DNA from: Bacillus sp. P14.5
GTDB taxonomy: Bacteria; Bacillota; Bacilli; Bacillales; Bacillaceae_B
Length of the DNA stretch: 64,000 bases
Assembly (NCBI RefSeq): GCF_003316765.1
Contig: NZ_NIJF01000009.1
Location: 1-64,000, forward strand
Direction: 5' to 3'
Shown: positions 1 to 8,072 of the stretch, one piece after another
Numbering within the stretch: position 1 is the stretch's first letter
How the letters are laid out: each line of letters opens with the position of its first letter
Translations under genes and position numbers: made by a program
The notes under the pieces: generated by a model
Database searches by the model: none
What the model was told of the DNA's origin: nothing
What the model saw: the letters and a program-made list of their open reading frames with translations, nothing else

Positions 1-362
1 ACATATCTCCGCCATAAAAGCTTACCTCATGTACCCACACGGCCGACTTGGATACACATCTCCACTCAATATGCTCCTCTCGTGTATCCACCCCAGCGAC
101 TTGGATACATATCTCCGCCATAAAAGCTTATCTCATGTACCCACACGGCCGACTTGGATACATATCTCCGCCATAAAAGCTTACCTCATGTACCCGCACG
201 GCCGACTTGGATACATATCTCCACTTAATATGCTCCTCTCGTGTATCCACCCCAGCGACTTGGATACATATCTCCACCATAAAAGCTTATCTCATGTACC
301 CGCACGACCCACGTGAATACATATCTCTGTTCAACAAGTCATAACTCATGTACCTATCTCGC
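1..362. repeat. 53-bp tandem repeat array (minisatellite), cut by the window edge
   Basis: Units of 53 bp begin at 45, 98, 151, 204, 257 and 310, and a partial unit fills 1-44. Two subtypes alternate: one contains gccataaaagcttatctcat, the other ctcaatatgctcctctcgtg. Both start with gacttggatacatatctcc. The order is A-B-A-A-B-A, followed by a decayed unit at 310-362. Units differ by only a few bases within a subtype. An open frame at 29-316 crosses the array and repeats every 159 bp because 53 is not a multiple of three. It lacks a ribosome binding site and is a by-product of the repeats. Confidence 0.93.
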
Positions 363-410
363 CATTAAAACCATTTTACCTCCATCAAGAATCATCACTC
401 CCCACAAAAT

Positions 411-443
411 AAAAGGAACTGCACAATTTGTACAGTTCCTTTT
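411..443. terminator. Hairpin terminator downstream of the BsuPI-domain gene
   Basis: The 11-bp perfect stem aaaaggaactg / cagttcctttt surrounds an 11-nt loop. Both ends are A/T runs, so it could stop transcription in either direction. The minus-strand genes ending at 576 are the nearest users, about 130 bp away. Confidence 0.7.
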
Positions 444-469
444 CAAACGGCTATATTATAATGATTTTT

Positions 470-550
470 GGTCTCCAGCAGCTCCCTTAAGGCACCTTCC
501 TCAGCAAACCCAGTAACCACTGGCCTCCAGAAGCTCCCTTTAACACCTTA
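470..550 (-). repeat. Two copies of a 52-bp-spaced dispersed repeat
   Basis: Read on the minus strand, both copies have the form aaggtg-(n6)-aagggagctKctggagRc. The shared ctccag core on the plus strand starts at 473 and 525, exactly 52 bp apart. A third copy, in the opposite orientation, lies at 32482-32510 (aaggtgtttcaagggagctt, then ctggaggc). This is a dispersed non-coding repeat of unknown role. Confidence 0.65.
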
Positions 551-575
551 TTTAAAAAAGCAAACGCCGCTATCT

Positions 576-1334
576 TCAATTAATTCTGATGGTATAACTA
601 TTATAAATCGTTCCTTCTTCAAGGTCTCTTTCATATAAATTTATAAGCACAGGCCGGTTTTTATTGATTTCATCCACTTCAAGCTCAAAGCTAAATTCAA
701 AGTTGCTCCAGTTTGGAGATTCCTTGTTCACTTTCACAATTGTTTCTTCTTTCAGGATGTTATGGCCATCCTCCACTGTGTAATAAAAATTGCCGGCCGA
801 AACTTTCGCCTGCCCCATAACACAATAAATCTCTTTGGAAGAAGACATCTCAACTTTTCTAAAAGAAGGATTTTCTTCTTCAATCGTCAGCTTCACTGAG
901 TCGTCAATTGGCTCTTGTGCTGGCTTTCCATTAATCTGTTCAGCCTGGAGAAGAGCCCTGACCGTATATTCTCCAGGGGGGGACTTTTTTCCGTCGGAAG
1001 TTGTATAGTTCCATTTATCCTGCCAAACCTTTTTCCCGCCGCTGTTTAAAGTGATTCGCTGGATTGCCTGCAGGAAAGCTTTATTGTCTCTATAACGGTA
1101 TATTTCCTTTCCGGATTGGTCAGCTACTATATAGTCGTAGTATTGGCTCGTAGAGAATTCCAAGAACATTTTGTGTAAAGTATTATTGGATACAGTTAAT
1201 GTTATTTCCGCATTGTCCTCCCCTTCCATGACTTTAACTTTCCATTCCGGGAGTTGATTTCCAGCCTGGATGGTTACTGCCTGAAAACATGATATTGAGA
1301 AGAGGGAAAATAGAATCACGAGTGCTTTTTTCAA
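576..1334 (-). CDS. Secreted BsuPI-domain protein (proteinase inhibitor-like)
   Basis: This 252-residue protein carries a BsuPI domain, named for the B. subtilis intracellular proteinase inhibitor (ipi). The domain begins around residue 45, where the family pattern of branched residues, then YDYIV, then KEIYRYRD, is visible. Unlike the small cytosolic Ipi, it has an N-terminal hydrophobic signal peptide (MKKALVILFSLFSISC) and about 90 extra C-terminal residues, so it is probably exported. The Cys at 16 is a poor lipobox; cleavage after IQA is an alternative. The start is TTG, placed 9 nt after AAAGGGG. It lies 57 bp downstream of yitT and is probably co-transcribed with it; in B. subtilis ipi also follows yitT. 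An inhibitory role is inferred from the domain only. Confidence 0.8.
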   Translation of the reverse strand: MKKALVILFSLFSISCFQAVTIQAGNQLPEWKVKVMEGEDNAEITLTVSNNTLHKMFLEFSTSQYYDYIVADQSGKEIYRYRDNKAFLQAIQRITLNSGGKKVWQDKWNYTTSDGKKSPPGEYTVRALLQAEQINGKPAQEPIDDSVKLTIEEENPSFRKVEMSSSKEIYCVMGQAKVSAGNFYYTVEDGHNILKEETIVKVNKESPNWSNFEFSFELEVDEINKNRPVLINLYERDLEEGTIYNSYTIRIN

Positions 1335-1391
1335 AGAGATGTACCCCTTTCTTTAAGGATGCACCCTTTATTATCCTCAACTAATCCTTTA

Positions 1392-2246
1392 TTAATCCCT
1401 TCGAAAGAAGCCAAAGATGCCCGCTGTCTCTACTATGTTTGTGAAGGCAGTAGGGTCGACTTCCTTGATGATGTGTTCGAGATCATACAACTCGTAGCGG
1501 GTAATGACGATAAACAGCATTTCTTTGTCCTCGTTGGTAAAACCGCCCCTTGCAGGAAGGGTGGTGATTCCTCTGACCAATTTAGAGTGGATCGCTTCTT
1601 TCAGTTCAGTTGAATTCTTTGTGATGATCATAGCCGTCAGTTTTTCATGTCTGGTATGGATGGCATCAATCACCCGGGTGGAGACATAAAGTGTGACAAG
1701 AGTATACAATGCTTTTTCCCATCCATAAAGCTGGCCGGCAGTAATAATGATGACTGAATTCATCAGGAAGAAATATGTACCGACAGGCTTATCTTTCAAT
1801 CGGGATAGAATCATGGCGATAATATCCATTCCCCCAGTGGATGCCCCCCACTTTAATGTCATACCTACCCCGACAGCCGCAATGACACCGCCAAATACGG
1901 CATTCAGCAGGATATCAGGAGACAGATGTATCACAGGGATGAAGCCCAGAAATACGGTGGTCGAAAGGACTGAGACAAAACTGTAAAAGGTGAAAGACTT
2001 CCCGACCTTCAACCACCCAAGGATTGTAACAGGAATATTGAGCAGCAGAAGCAGAATACCTGTAGATACTGCAAAAGGTGTGTAATCTGATAAAACGCTT
2101 GAAAGAAGCTGCGCGATCCCGGTGAATCCGCTGGCATAAACATTGGCGGGGATTAAGAACAGATTCAGGGCAAGCGCGTTCAAAAGGGCACCAAATAACA
2201 CGATGACCAGCTTTTTCGTTTCTAATACTACAAAGTCTCGAGACAT
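1392..2246 (-). CDS. yitT: YitT family membrane protein (DUF161/DUF2179)
   Basis: The 284-residue protein has five or so hydrophobic segments between residues 10 and 180, then a soluble C-terminal DUF2179 domain (about 215-275, with ITRYELYDLEHIIKEVDP). This is the standard YitT architecture of Firmicutes, where several paralogues exist and the transported or bound molecule is unknown. GGAGGG precedes the ATG by 6 nt. Its place between an ipi-like gene and a divergent DegV gene matches the yitS-yitT-ipi order of B. subtilis. The 300-bp divergent spacer holds a long inverted repeat that may control one or both genes. Confidence 0.88.
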   Translation of the reverse strand: MSRDFVVLETKKLVIVLFGALLNALALNLFLIPANVYASGFTGIAQLLSSVLSDYTPFAVSTGILLLLLNIPVTILGWLKVGKSFTFYSFVSVLSTTVFLGFIPVIHLSPDILLNAVFGGVIAAVGVGMTLKWGASTGGMDIIAMILSRLKDKPVGTYFFLMNSVIIITAGQLYGWEKALYTLVTLYVSTRVIDAIHTRHEKLTAMIITKNSTELKEAIHSKLVRGITTLPARGGFTNEDKEMLFIVITRYELYDLEHIIKEVDPTAFTNIVETAGIFGFFRRD

Positions 2247-2378
2247 TGCATTCCCTCCTTTTAAATATATCTCTTTCCTTTATTTATCCCAAAAATGAAA
2301 AAAACAACAAATGATTGTCATTTTTTCTATAAATAGCTAGACTTAGTATATATAGCATAACTTTTTTGAAACTAAATG

Positions 2379-2430
2379 TTGGTTTCGTAAATATTTCTGG
2401 ATATGAAGAGTGCAATATTTACGAAACCAA
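2379..2430. promoter_or_regulatory. 17-bp perfect inverted repeat between yitT and the DegV gene
   Basis: The arms ttggtttcgtaaatatt (2379-2395) and aatatttacgaaaccaa (2414-2430) are exact reverse complements around an 18-nt spacer. There is no T-run directly after either arm, so it does not read as a classic terminator. It could be a pair of operator half-sites or an RNA hairpin in a divergent promoter region. Nothing else recognisable was seen in 2247-2534. Confidence 0.6.
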
Positions 2431-2551
2431 CCGAAAAAAGAATCAAGGGCTGTATGGCGCAACCTGATGCTTCCATATACATACATTCATTATTTCGTCA
2501 TCAATCGGCCTGTACAGTTTTATAAAAACATATTAAAGGGTGAATAGTCCA

Positions 2552-3415
2552 ATGAGTATCCGTTTGTTTGCTGATAGTGCATCTGATCTTCCAAAAGCTT
2601 TCTATACTGATTACGATGTAACGTTGATTCCTCTTCGCGTTCTTATTGATGAGAATGAATTTGAGGATATGGTCACTATCCAGCCGGAAGAAGTATTTCA
2701 AAAAATCAGGGAAGGAAAAATGCCTAAGACTTCCCAAGCTTCCCCTTCGTTTTTCCAAGACGTTTTTACAGAGCTTGCCAAAACCGGGGATAAAGGCATT
2801 TATGTCACTTTCTCATCCGAATTATCAGGAACCTATCAGACGGCCGTCATGATCAGAGATCAAATTAAAGATGAATACCCTGCACTGGACTTAACGATCA
2901 TCGACAGTAAGTGTGCTTCCCTCGGTTATGGCCTTGCAGTCAGGGAAACGGCTGAGTTATTGAAAAGTGGAGCTTCCGCTGATGAAATAGTCGCTGCCGC
3001 AAGGAATAAATGCGAACATATGGAACATCTCTTTACTGTTGAAGACCTTGATTATCTGGCTAAAGGCGGGAGGGTGTCAAAAGCTTCTGCATTCCTTGGA
3101 GGCCTTCTCAATGTTAAACCTCTTCTTCATGTTGAAGACGGTAAACTCGTTCCAATCGAAAAAATCCGCGGCCGGAAAAAAGTCCTGAAGCGGATTCTGG
3201 ACCTTATGGAAGAGCGGGGTGAAAATCTGGGGCAGCAGGTTGTAGCCATCAGCCATGGTGATGATGAGGAACTTGCCTTTGAAATGAAGACCTTGATACA
3301 GGAAAGGTTTCAGCCTAAAGAAATATATATCAACATCATTGGAGCTGCAGTAGGCTCGCATGCAGGACCGGGTACACTGGCCATATTCTTTTCCAATCAA
3401 TCCCCTGCTTCCTAG
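2552..3415 (+). CDS. DegV family fatty-acid-binding protein (YitS-like)
   Basis: DegV proteins bind a fatty acid in a cleft between two domains; family members of the FakB type present fatty acids to the kinase FakA for phosphorylation. The 287-residue protein begins with the typical DSASDLP motif (about residues 8-14) and later has TSQASPSFF, SSELSGTYQ and DSKCASLGYG, all characteristic. The ATG at 2552 is preferred over an upstream in-frame GTG at 2540, because the GTG overlaps the AAAGGGTGA ribosome binding site. It is transcribed divergently from yitT, as yitS is in B. subtilis relatives. Which fatty acid is bound cannot be read from the sequence. Confidence 0.9.
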   Translation: MSIRLFADSASDLPKAFYTDYDVTLIPLRVLIDENEFEDMVTIQPEEVFQKIREGKMPKTSQASPSFFQDVFTELAKTGDKGIYVTFSSELSGTYQTAVMIRDQIKDEYPALDLTIIDSKCASLGYGLAVRETAELLKSGASADEIVAAARNKCEHMEHLFTVEDLDYLAKGGRVSKASAFLGGLLNVKPLLHVEDGKLVPIEKIRGRKKVLKRILDLMEERGENLGQQVVAISHGDDEELAFEMKTLIQERFQPKEIYINIIGAAVGSHAGPGTLAIFFSNQSPAS

Positions 3416-3480
3416 TAATAATGATTTCCCTTTCAGGAAAAACTAAATCTGATTTTAGATTCAGAAGGGAGAATTCTATC

Positions 3481-3612
3481 TTGCCGCATACTTCAGACAA
3501 TGATAAGAAAGCAAAAGACAATAACGCTCTTCTTCATGAGAAGAATATGATGAGAGAAAAGAACCGCAAAGCGGGAAAACGCCAATACTCCAAGAAGACA
3601 GACCACCTTTAG
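3481..3612 (+). CDS. Small basic DUF3941 protein
   Basis: This 43-residue, highly charged protein starts at TTG, 8 nt after the strong site AGAAGGGAGA. It reads LPHTSDNDKKAKDNN, then NMMREKNRKAGKRQYSKKTDHL split across its second half. I recognise this as the DUF3941 family of short Bacillus proteins with no assigned role. An ATG 60 bp upstream in the same frame has no ribosome binding site, which favours the TTG. The gene follows the DegV gene by 65 bp and is closed by a terminator at 3638, so it may be the last gene of that transcript. Its composition suggests a soluble nucleic-acid-associated or disordered peptide, but that is inference. Confidence 0.8.
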   Translation: MPHTSDNDKKAKDNNALLHEKNMMREKNRKAGKRQYSKKTDHL

Positions 3613-3637
3613 GGTGATATGGAATTTAATAAGAGGG

Positions 3638-3679
3638 CCGGCTTTGGACTTAGACCAGAGCCGGTTCTTTTTCTTCTTA
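3638..3679 (+). terminator. Rho-independent terminator after the DUF3941 gene
   Basis: The 10-bp stem ccggctttgg / ccagagccgg has one G-T pair, a 7-nt loop and is followed by ttctttttcttctt. Confidence 0.88.
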
Positions 3680-3804
3680 GAATCCTGAAACTGATCAGAG
3701 CCATTGTTAAAAGTTGTATGGGATTATTTCGTTGTCTATAATATAACTAACAGGTCAATATAAGGAAAGCTTGGCTTAAAGCAATACATAAGGAGGTCAT
3801 TTTC

Positions 3805-4296
3805 ATGGCAAAAGAAAATTCATTTGATGTAGTTTCTCAGGTTGATTTTCCTGAGGTGACAAATGCGATCAGTGCTGCAGTAAAAGAAATCAAGACACGA
3901 TATGACTTTAAAGGAAGCAAAAGTGATATCTCTTTGGACAAAGAAGAAATCGTGCTGGTTTCTGACGATGATTATAAGATGGATCAACTAAAGGATGTGT
4001 TGATCAGCAAACTCATCAAGCGGGGAGTTCCTGTCAAAAACCTGGACTATGGCAAAATGGAAGGCGCTTCAGGCGGTACTGTCCGCCAAAGAGCCAAATT
4101 AATCCAGGGAATCGGAAAAGTAGATGCAAAGAAAATAAATACACTCATCAAGAATTCAGGTGTGAAAGTAAAGAGTCAAATTCAAGATGATCAAATTCGC
4201 GTCACCGGAAAAAGCAGAGATGATCTGCAGCAAATCATGGCAGCCATTCGAGAAGCCGATTTGTCTGTAGATGTGCAGTTTGTGAACTTCCGCTGA
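3805..4296 (+). CDS. yajQ: YajQ family nucleotide-binding protein (YitK)
   Basis: The 163-residue product matches the full length of the YajQ family. It has the conserved start [12 protein letters not shown], the [12 protein letters not shown] block, [14 protein letters not shown] and the invariant C-terminal VQFVNFR. In Pseudomonas and Xanthomonas YajQ-like proteins bind cyclic di-GMP; in Bacillus the orthologue YitK is uncharacterised. AAGGAGGT lies 8 nt before the ATG. It is a single-gene unit with its own terminator. A c-di-GMP enzyme is encoded 20 kb away, but no link between the two can be shown here. Confidence 0.93.
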   Translation: MAKENSFDVVSQVDFPEVTNAISAAVKEIKTRYDFKGSKSDISLDKEEIVLVSDDDYKMDQLKDVLISKLIKRGVPVKNLDYGKMEGASGGTVRQRAKLIQGIGKVDAKKINTLIKNSGVKVKSQIQDDQIRVTGKSRDDLQQIMAAIREADLSVDVQFVNFR

Positions 4297-4316
4297 TACC
4301 GCTTCGTTTTTAATTG

Positions 4317-4352
4317 AGCCGGCTGGGTAAAATATATCCAGCGGGCTTTTTT
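4317..4352 (+). terminator. Rho-independent terminator after yajQ
   Basis: agccggctgg and ccagcgggct form the stem, with one internal mismatch, followed by a run of six T. Confidence 0.85.
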
Positions 4353-4860
4353 AATGGCTCTATTTCACTTCCGGAGAAGTAATGGATTTCCACTCCAATC
4401 CTCCAATTTAAAGGGAATGAAGGGAAAACCCCTAAAGCAGGATTCCTGAGGATATGAGATTTTTCTCTCTATTAAGGGAGCGGCTCTTTTCTCTTGCTTA
4501 TCAGGATATCCCCTGTGAATAATGGGGTAATCCACCGAAAATCATATAAAATAGCAACTAAGTTTACGAAAAGAAATTTGCTTTTTAATAGGAGGCTGAT
4601 TGCTATCGAAGGATATAAGAGGTTATCTGCAATTTCCTATTCAGCAGCGCGAAACCGTTAATACCTAGTCTTTTAGTGCTCTGATCGGTATCTGCAGGGA
4701 AATCAGAGAGTCGTTTTTACGCAGATTTTTTTCAGATACCTGTCCACTTGCATTTCCATTCACTTTTAAACAGCAATAAATTAGAAGCCGGGACATATTC
4801 GCTTGGCGAAATCCTGCTCCCTTTCATAATTTTCTAGATTTTCATAATACCCAAGCACTG
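4353..4860. repeat. Gene-free spacer with one copy of a two-copy repeat
   Basis: No gene is seen in these 508 bases. Bases 4461-4535 match 62281-62357 over about 75 bp with small gaps. Shared blocks are ttttctctcta, agggag, tcttttct, caggatatc and gtgaat. Both copies lie in spacers, in the same orientation. The role is unknown; a short dispersed element or a remnant of a duplicated spacer would both fit. Confidence 0.55.
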
Positions 4861-4873
4861 AGGAGGAATATCA

Positions 4874-6226
4874 ATGAAAAGACGTATATTGATCGTTGGC
4901 GGTGTTGCAGGAGGAGCTACTACAGCATCACAGCTCAGAAGATTGGATGACGATTGTGAAATCATCATGTTTGAGAAGGATGAATACATTTCGTTCGGAA
5001 ACTGCGGCATGCCCTATTTTATAGGTGACATCATCAAAGACAGAGATCATCTGTTTGCGGCGGATCCCGAATCCATGAAAGAAAAACTTAATATAGATGT
5101 CCGTATCTTCAATGAGGTTTTATCAATTGATCGGAACCGGAAGAGTATTAAGGTCAGAGATGTGAAATCAAATGAGGAATACGAGGAAAACTATGATCTT
5201 CTTGTTCTCGCACCGGGTGCTGCCCCATTCCTTCCGCCCATTAAAGGCCTGAAGGAGAGCCGTCATTTTGTACTGCGGAATATTGAAGATATGGATAGAA
5301 TCAACGAATTCATTAAGGCAAGACAGCCTTCCTCCTGTTCAATAATTGGCGGCGGTTTTATAGGGATAGAAATGGCGGAAAACCTTTCGGGTCTTGGGAT
5401 TGATGTCAACCTGATAGAAGCATCGCCCCATCTGATGGGCGTCTTGGATGAAGACATGAGTGAAATCATTGAAAAAGAAGTGAGAGAACATGGAATCAAT
5501 GTCCTCCTCAACGATGGAGTCCAGGAGGTGGATGAAAACGGAATTATCTTTACTCAGAGAGGAAATGCGATACATTCAGATTTTATTATTGCAGCTGCCG
5601 GTGTCAGACCGCAGGTAAAGCTGGCTGAAGAAGCCGGTCTTCCGATTGGCCAGACTGGGGGTATCGTAGTGAACGAGTATATGCAGACCGATGACCCTTC
5701 CATCTATGCAGTGGGTGATGCTGTTGAAAGCACCAGCGCGATTACTGGCAAACCCATCAGAATACCTCTGGCATGGCCGGCACACCGGCAATCCTACATT
5801 GCCGCAAAGCATATATCAGGGGATCCCATTCGTTTCAAAGGACTTCTTGGTACATCAGTGGTAAAAGTTTTCAGCCTGACCGCAGCTTCTACAGGCTTAA
5901 ACGAAAAACAGCTTTTAGAAGAAAACCTCCCCTTCCATACAGTTACACACACAGGAAAATCCCACGCAGGTTATTATCCGGGAGCAGAAAGAGTCAATAT
6001 TAAAATGCATTTCAGCGAGGACTCGGGCAGGATACTTGGAGCCCAGATCATAGGGGGTGAAGGAGTCGATAAGAGAATTGATATTATTGCAGCCTGCATC
6101 AATGGGAATGTAACGGCCGATCGGTTGCAGGAAATTGAAACAGCTTACTCTCCTCCCTATTCATCGCCAAAAGACCTTATCAACATAATAGGGTATAAAG
6201 CTGAAAGCATGATAAAAGATAAGTGA
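4874..6226 (+). CDS. CoA-disulfide reductase (FAD/NAD(P)-linked)
   Basis: This 450-residue flavoprotein belongs to the pyridine nucleotide-disulfide oxidoreductase group. It has an N-terminal FAD Rossmann motif (GGVAGGATTA, about 9-18) and a second NAD(P)H-binding motif (IIGGGFIGIEMAE, about 157-169). The single redox-active cysteine sits in SFGNCGMPYFIG near residue 43, as in CoA-disulfide reductases that keep the CoA thiol pool reduced in organisms low in glutathione. The C-terminal dimer domain has HAGYYPGA and AYSPPYSSPKD, with the tyrosines expected near the active site. There is no fused rhodanese domain. GAGGAGG lies 6 nt before the start. NADH oxidase is the alternative assignment within the family. 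Confidence 0.87.
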   Translation: MKRRILIVGGVAGGATTASQLRRLDDDCEIIMFEKDEYISFGNCGMPYFIGDIIKDRDHLFAADPESMKEKLNIDVRIFNEVLSIDRNRKSIKVRDVKSNEEYEENYDLLVLAPGAAPFLPPIKGLKESRHFVLRNIEDMDRINEFIKARQPSSCSIIGGGFIGIEMAENLSGLGIDVNLIEASPHLMGVLDEDMSEIIEKEVREHGINVLLNDGVQEVDENGIIFTQRGNAIHSDFIIAAAGVRPQVKLAEEAGLPIGQTGGIVVNEYMQTDDPSIYAVGDAVESTSAITGKPIRIPLAWPAHRQSYIAAKHISGDPIRFKGLLGTSVVKVFSLTAASTGLNEKQLLEENLPFHTVTHTGKSHAGYYPGAERVNIKMHFSEDSGRILGAQIIGGEGVDKRIDIIAACINGNVTADRLQEIETAYSPPYSSPKDLINIIGYKAESMIKDK

Positions 6227-6341
6227 CGTGATTATATTTACAGTCTACCGGGTAAAGATAACTTGAAATTGTCAGCACGATAATCACTTTTTTTACTTGA
6301 AACATTCAAGATCCCAAATTAATGAAGGAGTGAAGTTTTCT

Positions 6342-7199
6342 ATGTCTCAAGAAAATAATTTTCCGCCTCAGCACCAGGATCATCAGCCAGGTACAGAAAA
6401 GGAGATGCACCCTCAACCGAAATATATGGACGATAATTATAAAGGAAGCGGCAAACTGGAAGGCAAGGTTGCCCTTATCACTGGCGGAGACAGCGGAATC
6501 GGTAAAGCTGTAGCGCTGTATTTTGCTAAGGAAGGAGCAGATATTGCGATTGCATACCTTGATGAAGATCAGGATGCCCAGGACACAAAGAACCTTATTG
6601 AAAAAGAAGGCAGAACCTGCTTACTGTTCTCTGGTGACCTTGGAAGTTCTTCCTATAGTGCGGAAGTTGTGCAAAAAACAGTTGATCAATTTGGGCAGCT
6701 AGACATACTTGTCAACAATGCAGCGGAACAGCATCCGCAAAAGAGCCTGCTGGACATTTCGGATGAACAACTGGAAAAGACATTCAGAACAAACGTATTT
6801 TCTTTCTTCTATTTGACAAAGGCCGCACTGCCGCATCTTAAAAGCGGAAGCTCTATTATAAATACAACTTCTGTCACTGCTTACGCTGGCAATGAACAGC
6901 TGCTCGATTATTCTTCAACCAAAGGAGCCATTGTTGCTTTCACACGCTCTCTATCCCAATCACTGGCCTCTGAAAATATCCGGGTAAACGGAGTGGCACC
7001 TGGTCCTATCTGGACACCATTGATCCCCTCTACCTTCCCTGAAAATAAAGTGGCGCAATTCGGGGCTGATACGCCGCTTGGCAGAGCAGGACAGCCATTC
7101 GAACTCGCCCCGGCATATGTCTATCTGGCAAGTGATGATTCACAATATACTACCGGCCAAGTCATGCATGTGAACGGCGGAAAGATCGTAAATGGATAA
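6342..7199 (+). CDS. SDR family oxidoreductase (YdaD/general-stress type)
   Basis: This classical-type short-chain dehydrogenase of 285 residues has a charged, proline- and histidine-rich N-terminal extension of about 40 residues. It then has the cofactor motif TGGDSGIGKAVA (about 49-60), NNAA, a catalytic Ser within NTTSVTAY and YSSTKGA with the Tyr-Lys pair. It ends GQVMHVNGG. The extension and length match B. subtilis YdaD and YhdF, sigma-B-controlled general stress proteins of unknown substrate. The ATG at 6342 is chosen because AAGGAGTGA lies 9 nt upstream; a TTG at 6297 lacks a site. No sigma-B promoter was confirmed. Confidence 0.87.
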   Translation: MSQENNFPPQHQDHQPGTEKEMHPQPKYMDDNYKGSGKLEGKVALITGGDSGIGKAVALYFAKEGADIAIAYLDEDQDAQDTKNLIEKEGRTCLLFSGDLGSSSYSAEVVQKTVDQFGQLDILVNNAAEQHPQKSLLDISDEQLEKTFRTNVFSFFYLTKAALPHLKSGSSIINTTSVTAYAGNEQLLDYSSTKGAIVAFTRSLSQSLASENIRVNGVAPGPIWTPLIPSTFPENKVAQFGADTPLGRAGQPFELAPAYVYLASDDSQYTTGQVMHVNGGKIVNG

Positions 7200-7242
7200 C
7201 GAAAATGACAGCCTGGATTCCTGAGGCACTAAAAAATTCCAA

Positions 7243-7303
7243 CAATAAGTAAAAAGGCAGAATTGCTCACTTCAAAGAGCAATTCTGCCTTTTTTACTTA
7301 TTG
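7243..7303. terminator. Very long bidirectional terminator hairpin
   Basis: The arms, from caataagtaaaaaggcag to ctgccttttttacttattg, pair almost perfectly over 26 bp around the loop acttcaaa. T-runs occur on both strands. It ends the SDR transcript and borders the composite repeat that follows. Confidence 0.92.
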
Positions 7304-7320
7304 TTTTACGAAAAAGAGTT

Positions 7321-7564
7321 GATTTCCGTTCCAGGTGCACGACTCCGCGGGGCGGGCGTTGAGCCTCCTCGGCTTCGCCTGCATAAAAAGTGGAAGCGCC
7401 CTGGTCAGACCCGACAGGCAAATGTTCTCAAGAGAAAAAAAGGGGCACTTTCCTTTTATTCTCTTGAGGTTATTTGACCCCGAGGGGCTGGGCGCTGGAA
7501 CTGGATTGGGGGTCTCACCTGTCCCGCTAGTCCCGCAGGAGATCGTGCACCTTCCACTCCAATC
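7321..7564. repeat. Composite palindromic repeat: outer module interrupted by an inner module
   Basis: The outer module has inverted ends (gatttccgttccaggtgcac at the left; gtgcaccttccactccaatc at the right). Its GC-rich core gcctcctcggcttcgcctgc is broken at 7383 and resumes near 7511 with tctcacctgtcccgc. The uninterrupted form is at 46871-46988. The insert (about 7383-7510, from aaaaagtggaagcgcc to gctggaactgg) is the same element found alone at 50657-50780. It contains its own hairpin, ctcaagag...ctcttgag. A second composite lies at 60001-60277. Open frames through this block are repeat-derived. Confidence 0.88.
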
Positions 7565-8033
7565 AACGTTTAGAGAAAAGAACATTATCCGCTAATAAAG
7601 CCTAACATTATTATAGAACTATCTATAAAAGTGGGCGGTTTCCAGTGATTCAACAATAACAAACAAGAATGTTCAGTAAGTATGGAGGCTTTATGATATC
7701 GTCATTCCTCAAGCCAATTTGTTACGGAGAATAAATGATTTAATCGACTTTTCCTTAATTTCCGAGGTGGTAAAAGATAATTATTGTCTTAATATTGAAT
7801 TATAATGAATCGCATATTCAAAGATTTGTCTTTGAAAACCATTCAAACTGGCTCTGGTCTAATTGACATGTAAATACAAGATTCCATGGTGAACATTAAA
7901 AGGATTCTAAAATTACTCCAGTATTAAAGAGCAACTATTCAAGATAAAAGATATATGCTAGAAATTCTCAGTTTTTCAATGCGCTCGAATTCCCGGGCTG
8001 GCATTTTTATTGCATCGCAGGGCAAAATCCATC
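7565..8033. other. Gene-free AT-rich spacer
   Basis: About 470 bases between the composite repeat and the regulator gene. It has no open frame with a ribosome binding site and no convincing RNA structure. Confidence 0.6.
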
Positions 8034-8060
8034 AAAAAACCCAGCCATCAAAGGCCGGCT
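8034..8060 (-). terminator. Terminator at the end of the maltodextrin cluster
   Basis: Read on the minus strand, gccggcc ... ggctgg forms a 6-7 bp stem with a tttgat loop and is followed by six T. It lies 12 bp after the LacI-type regulator stop. Confidence 0.72.
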
Positions 8061-8072
8061 TAGTATCAGGAT

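Noticed and set aside
29..316. Open frame of 95 codons with a 53-residue protein repeat
   Set aside because: It follows from reading a 53-bp tandem repeat, whose frame repeats every 159 bp. It has no ribosome binding site and is cut short by the first decayed unit.
2297..2350. Possible riboswitch or leader RNA before yitT
   Set aside because: The region is simply AT-rich; no known aptamer pattern could be matched.
7335..7595. Frames of 86 and 95 codons on both strands
   Set aside because: They lie wholly within the composite palindromic repeat and recur at 60014-60305 for the same reason.
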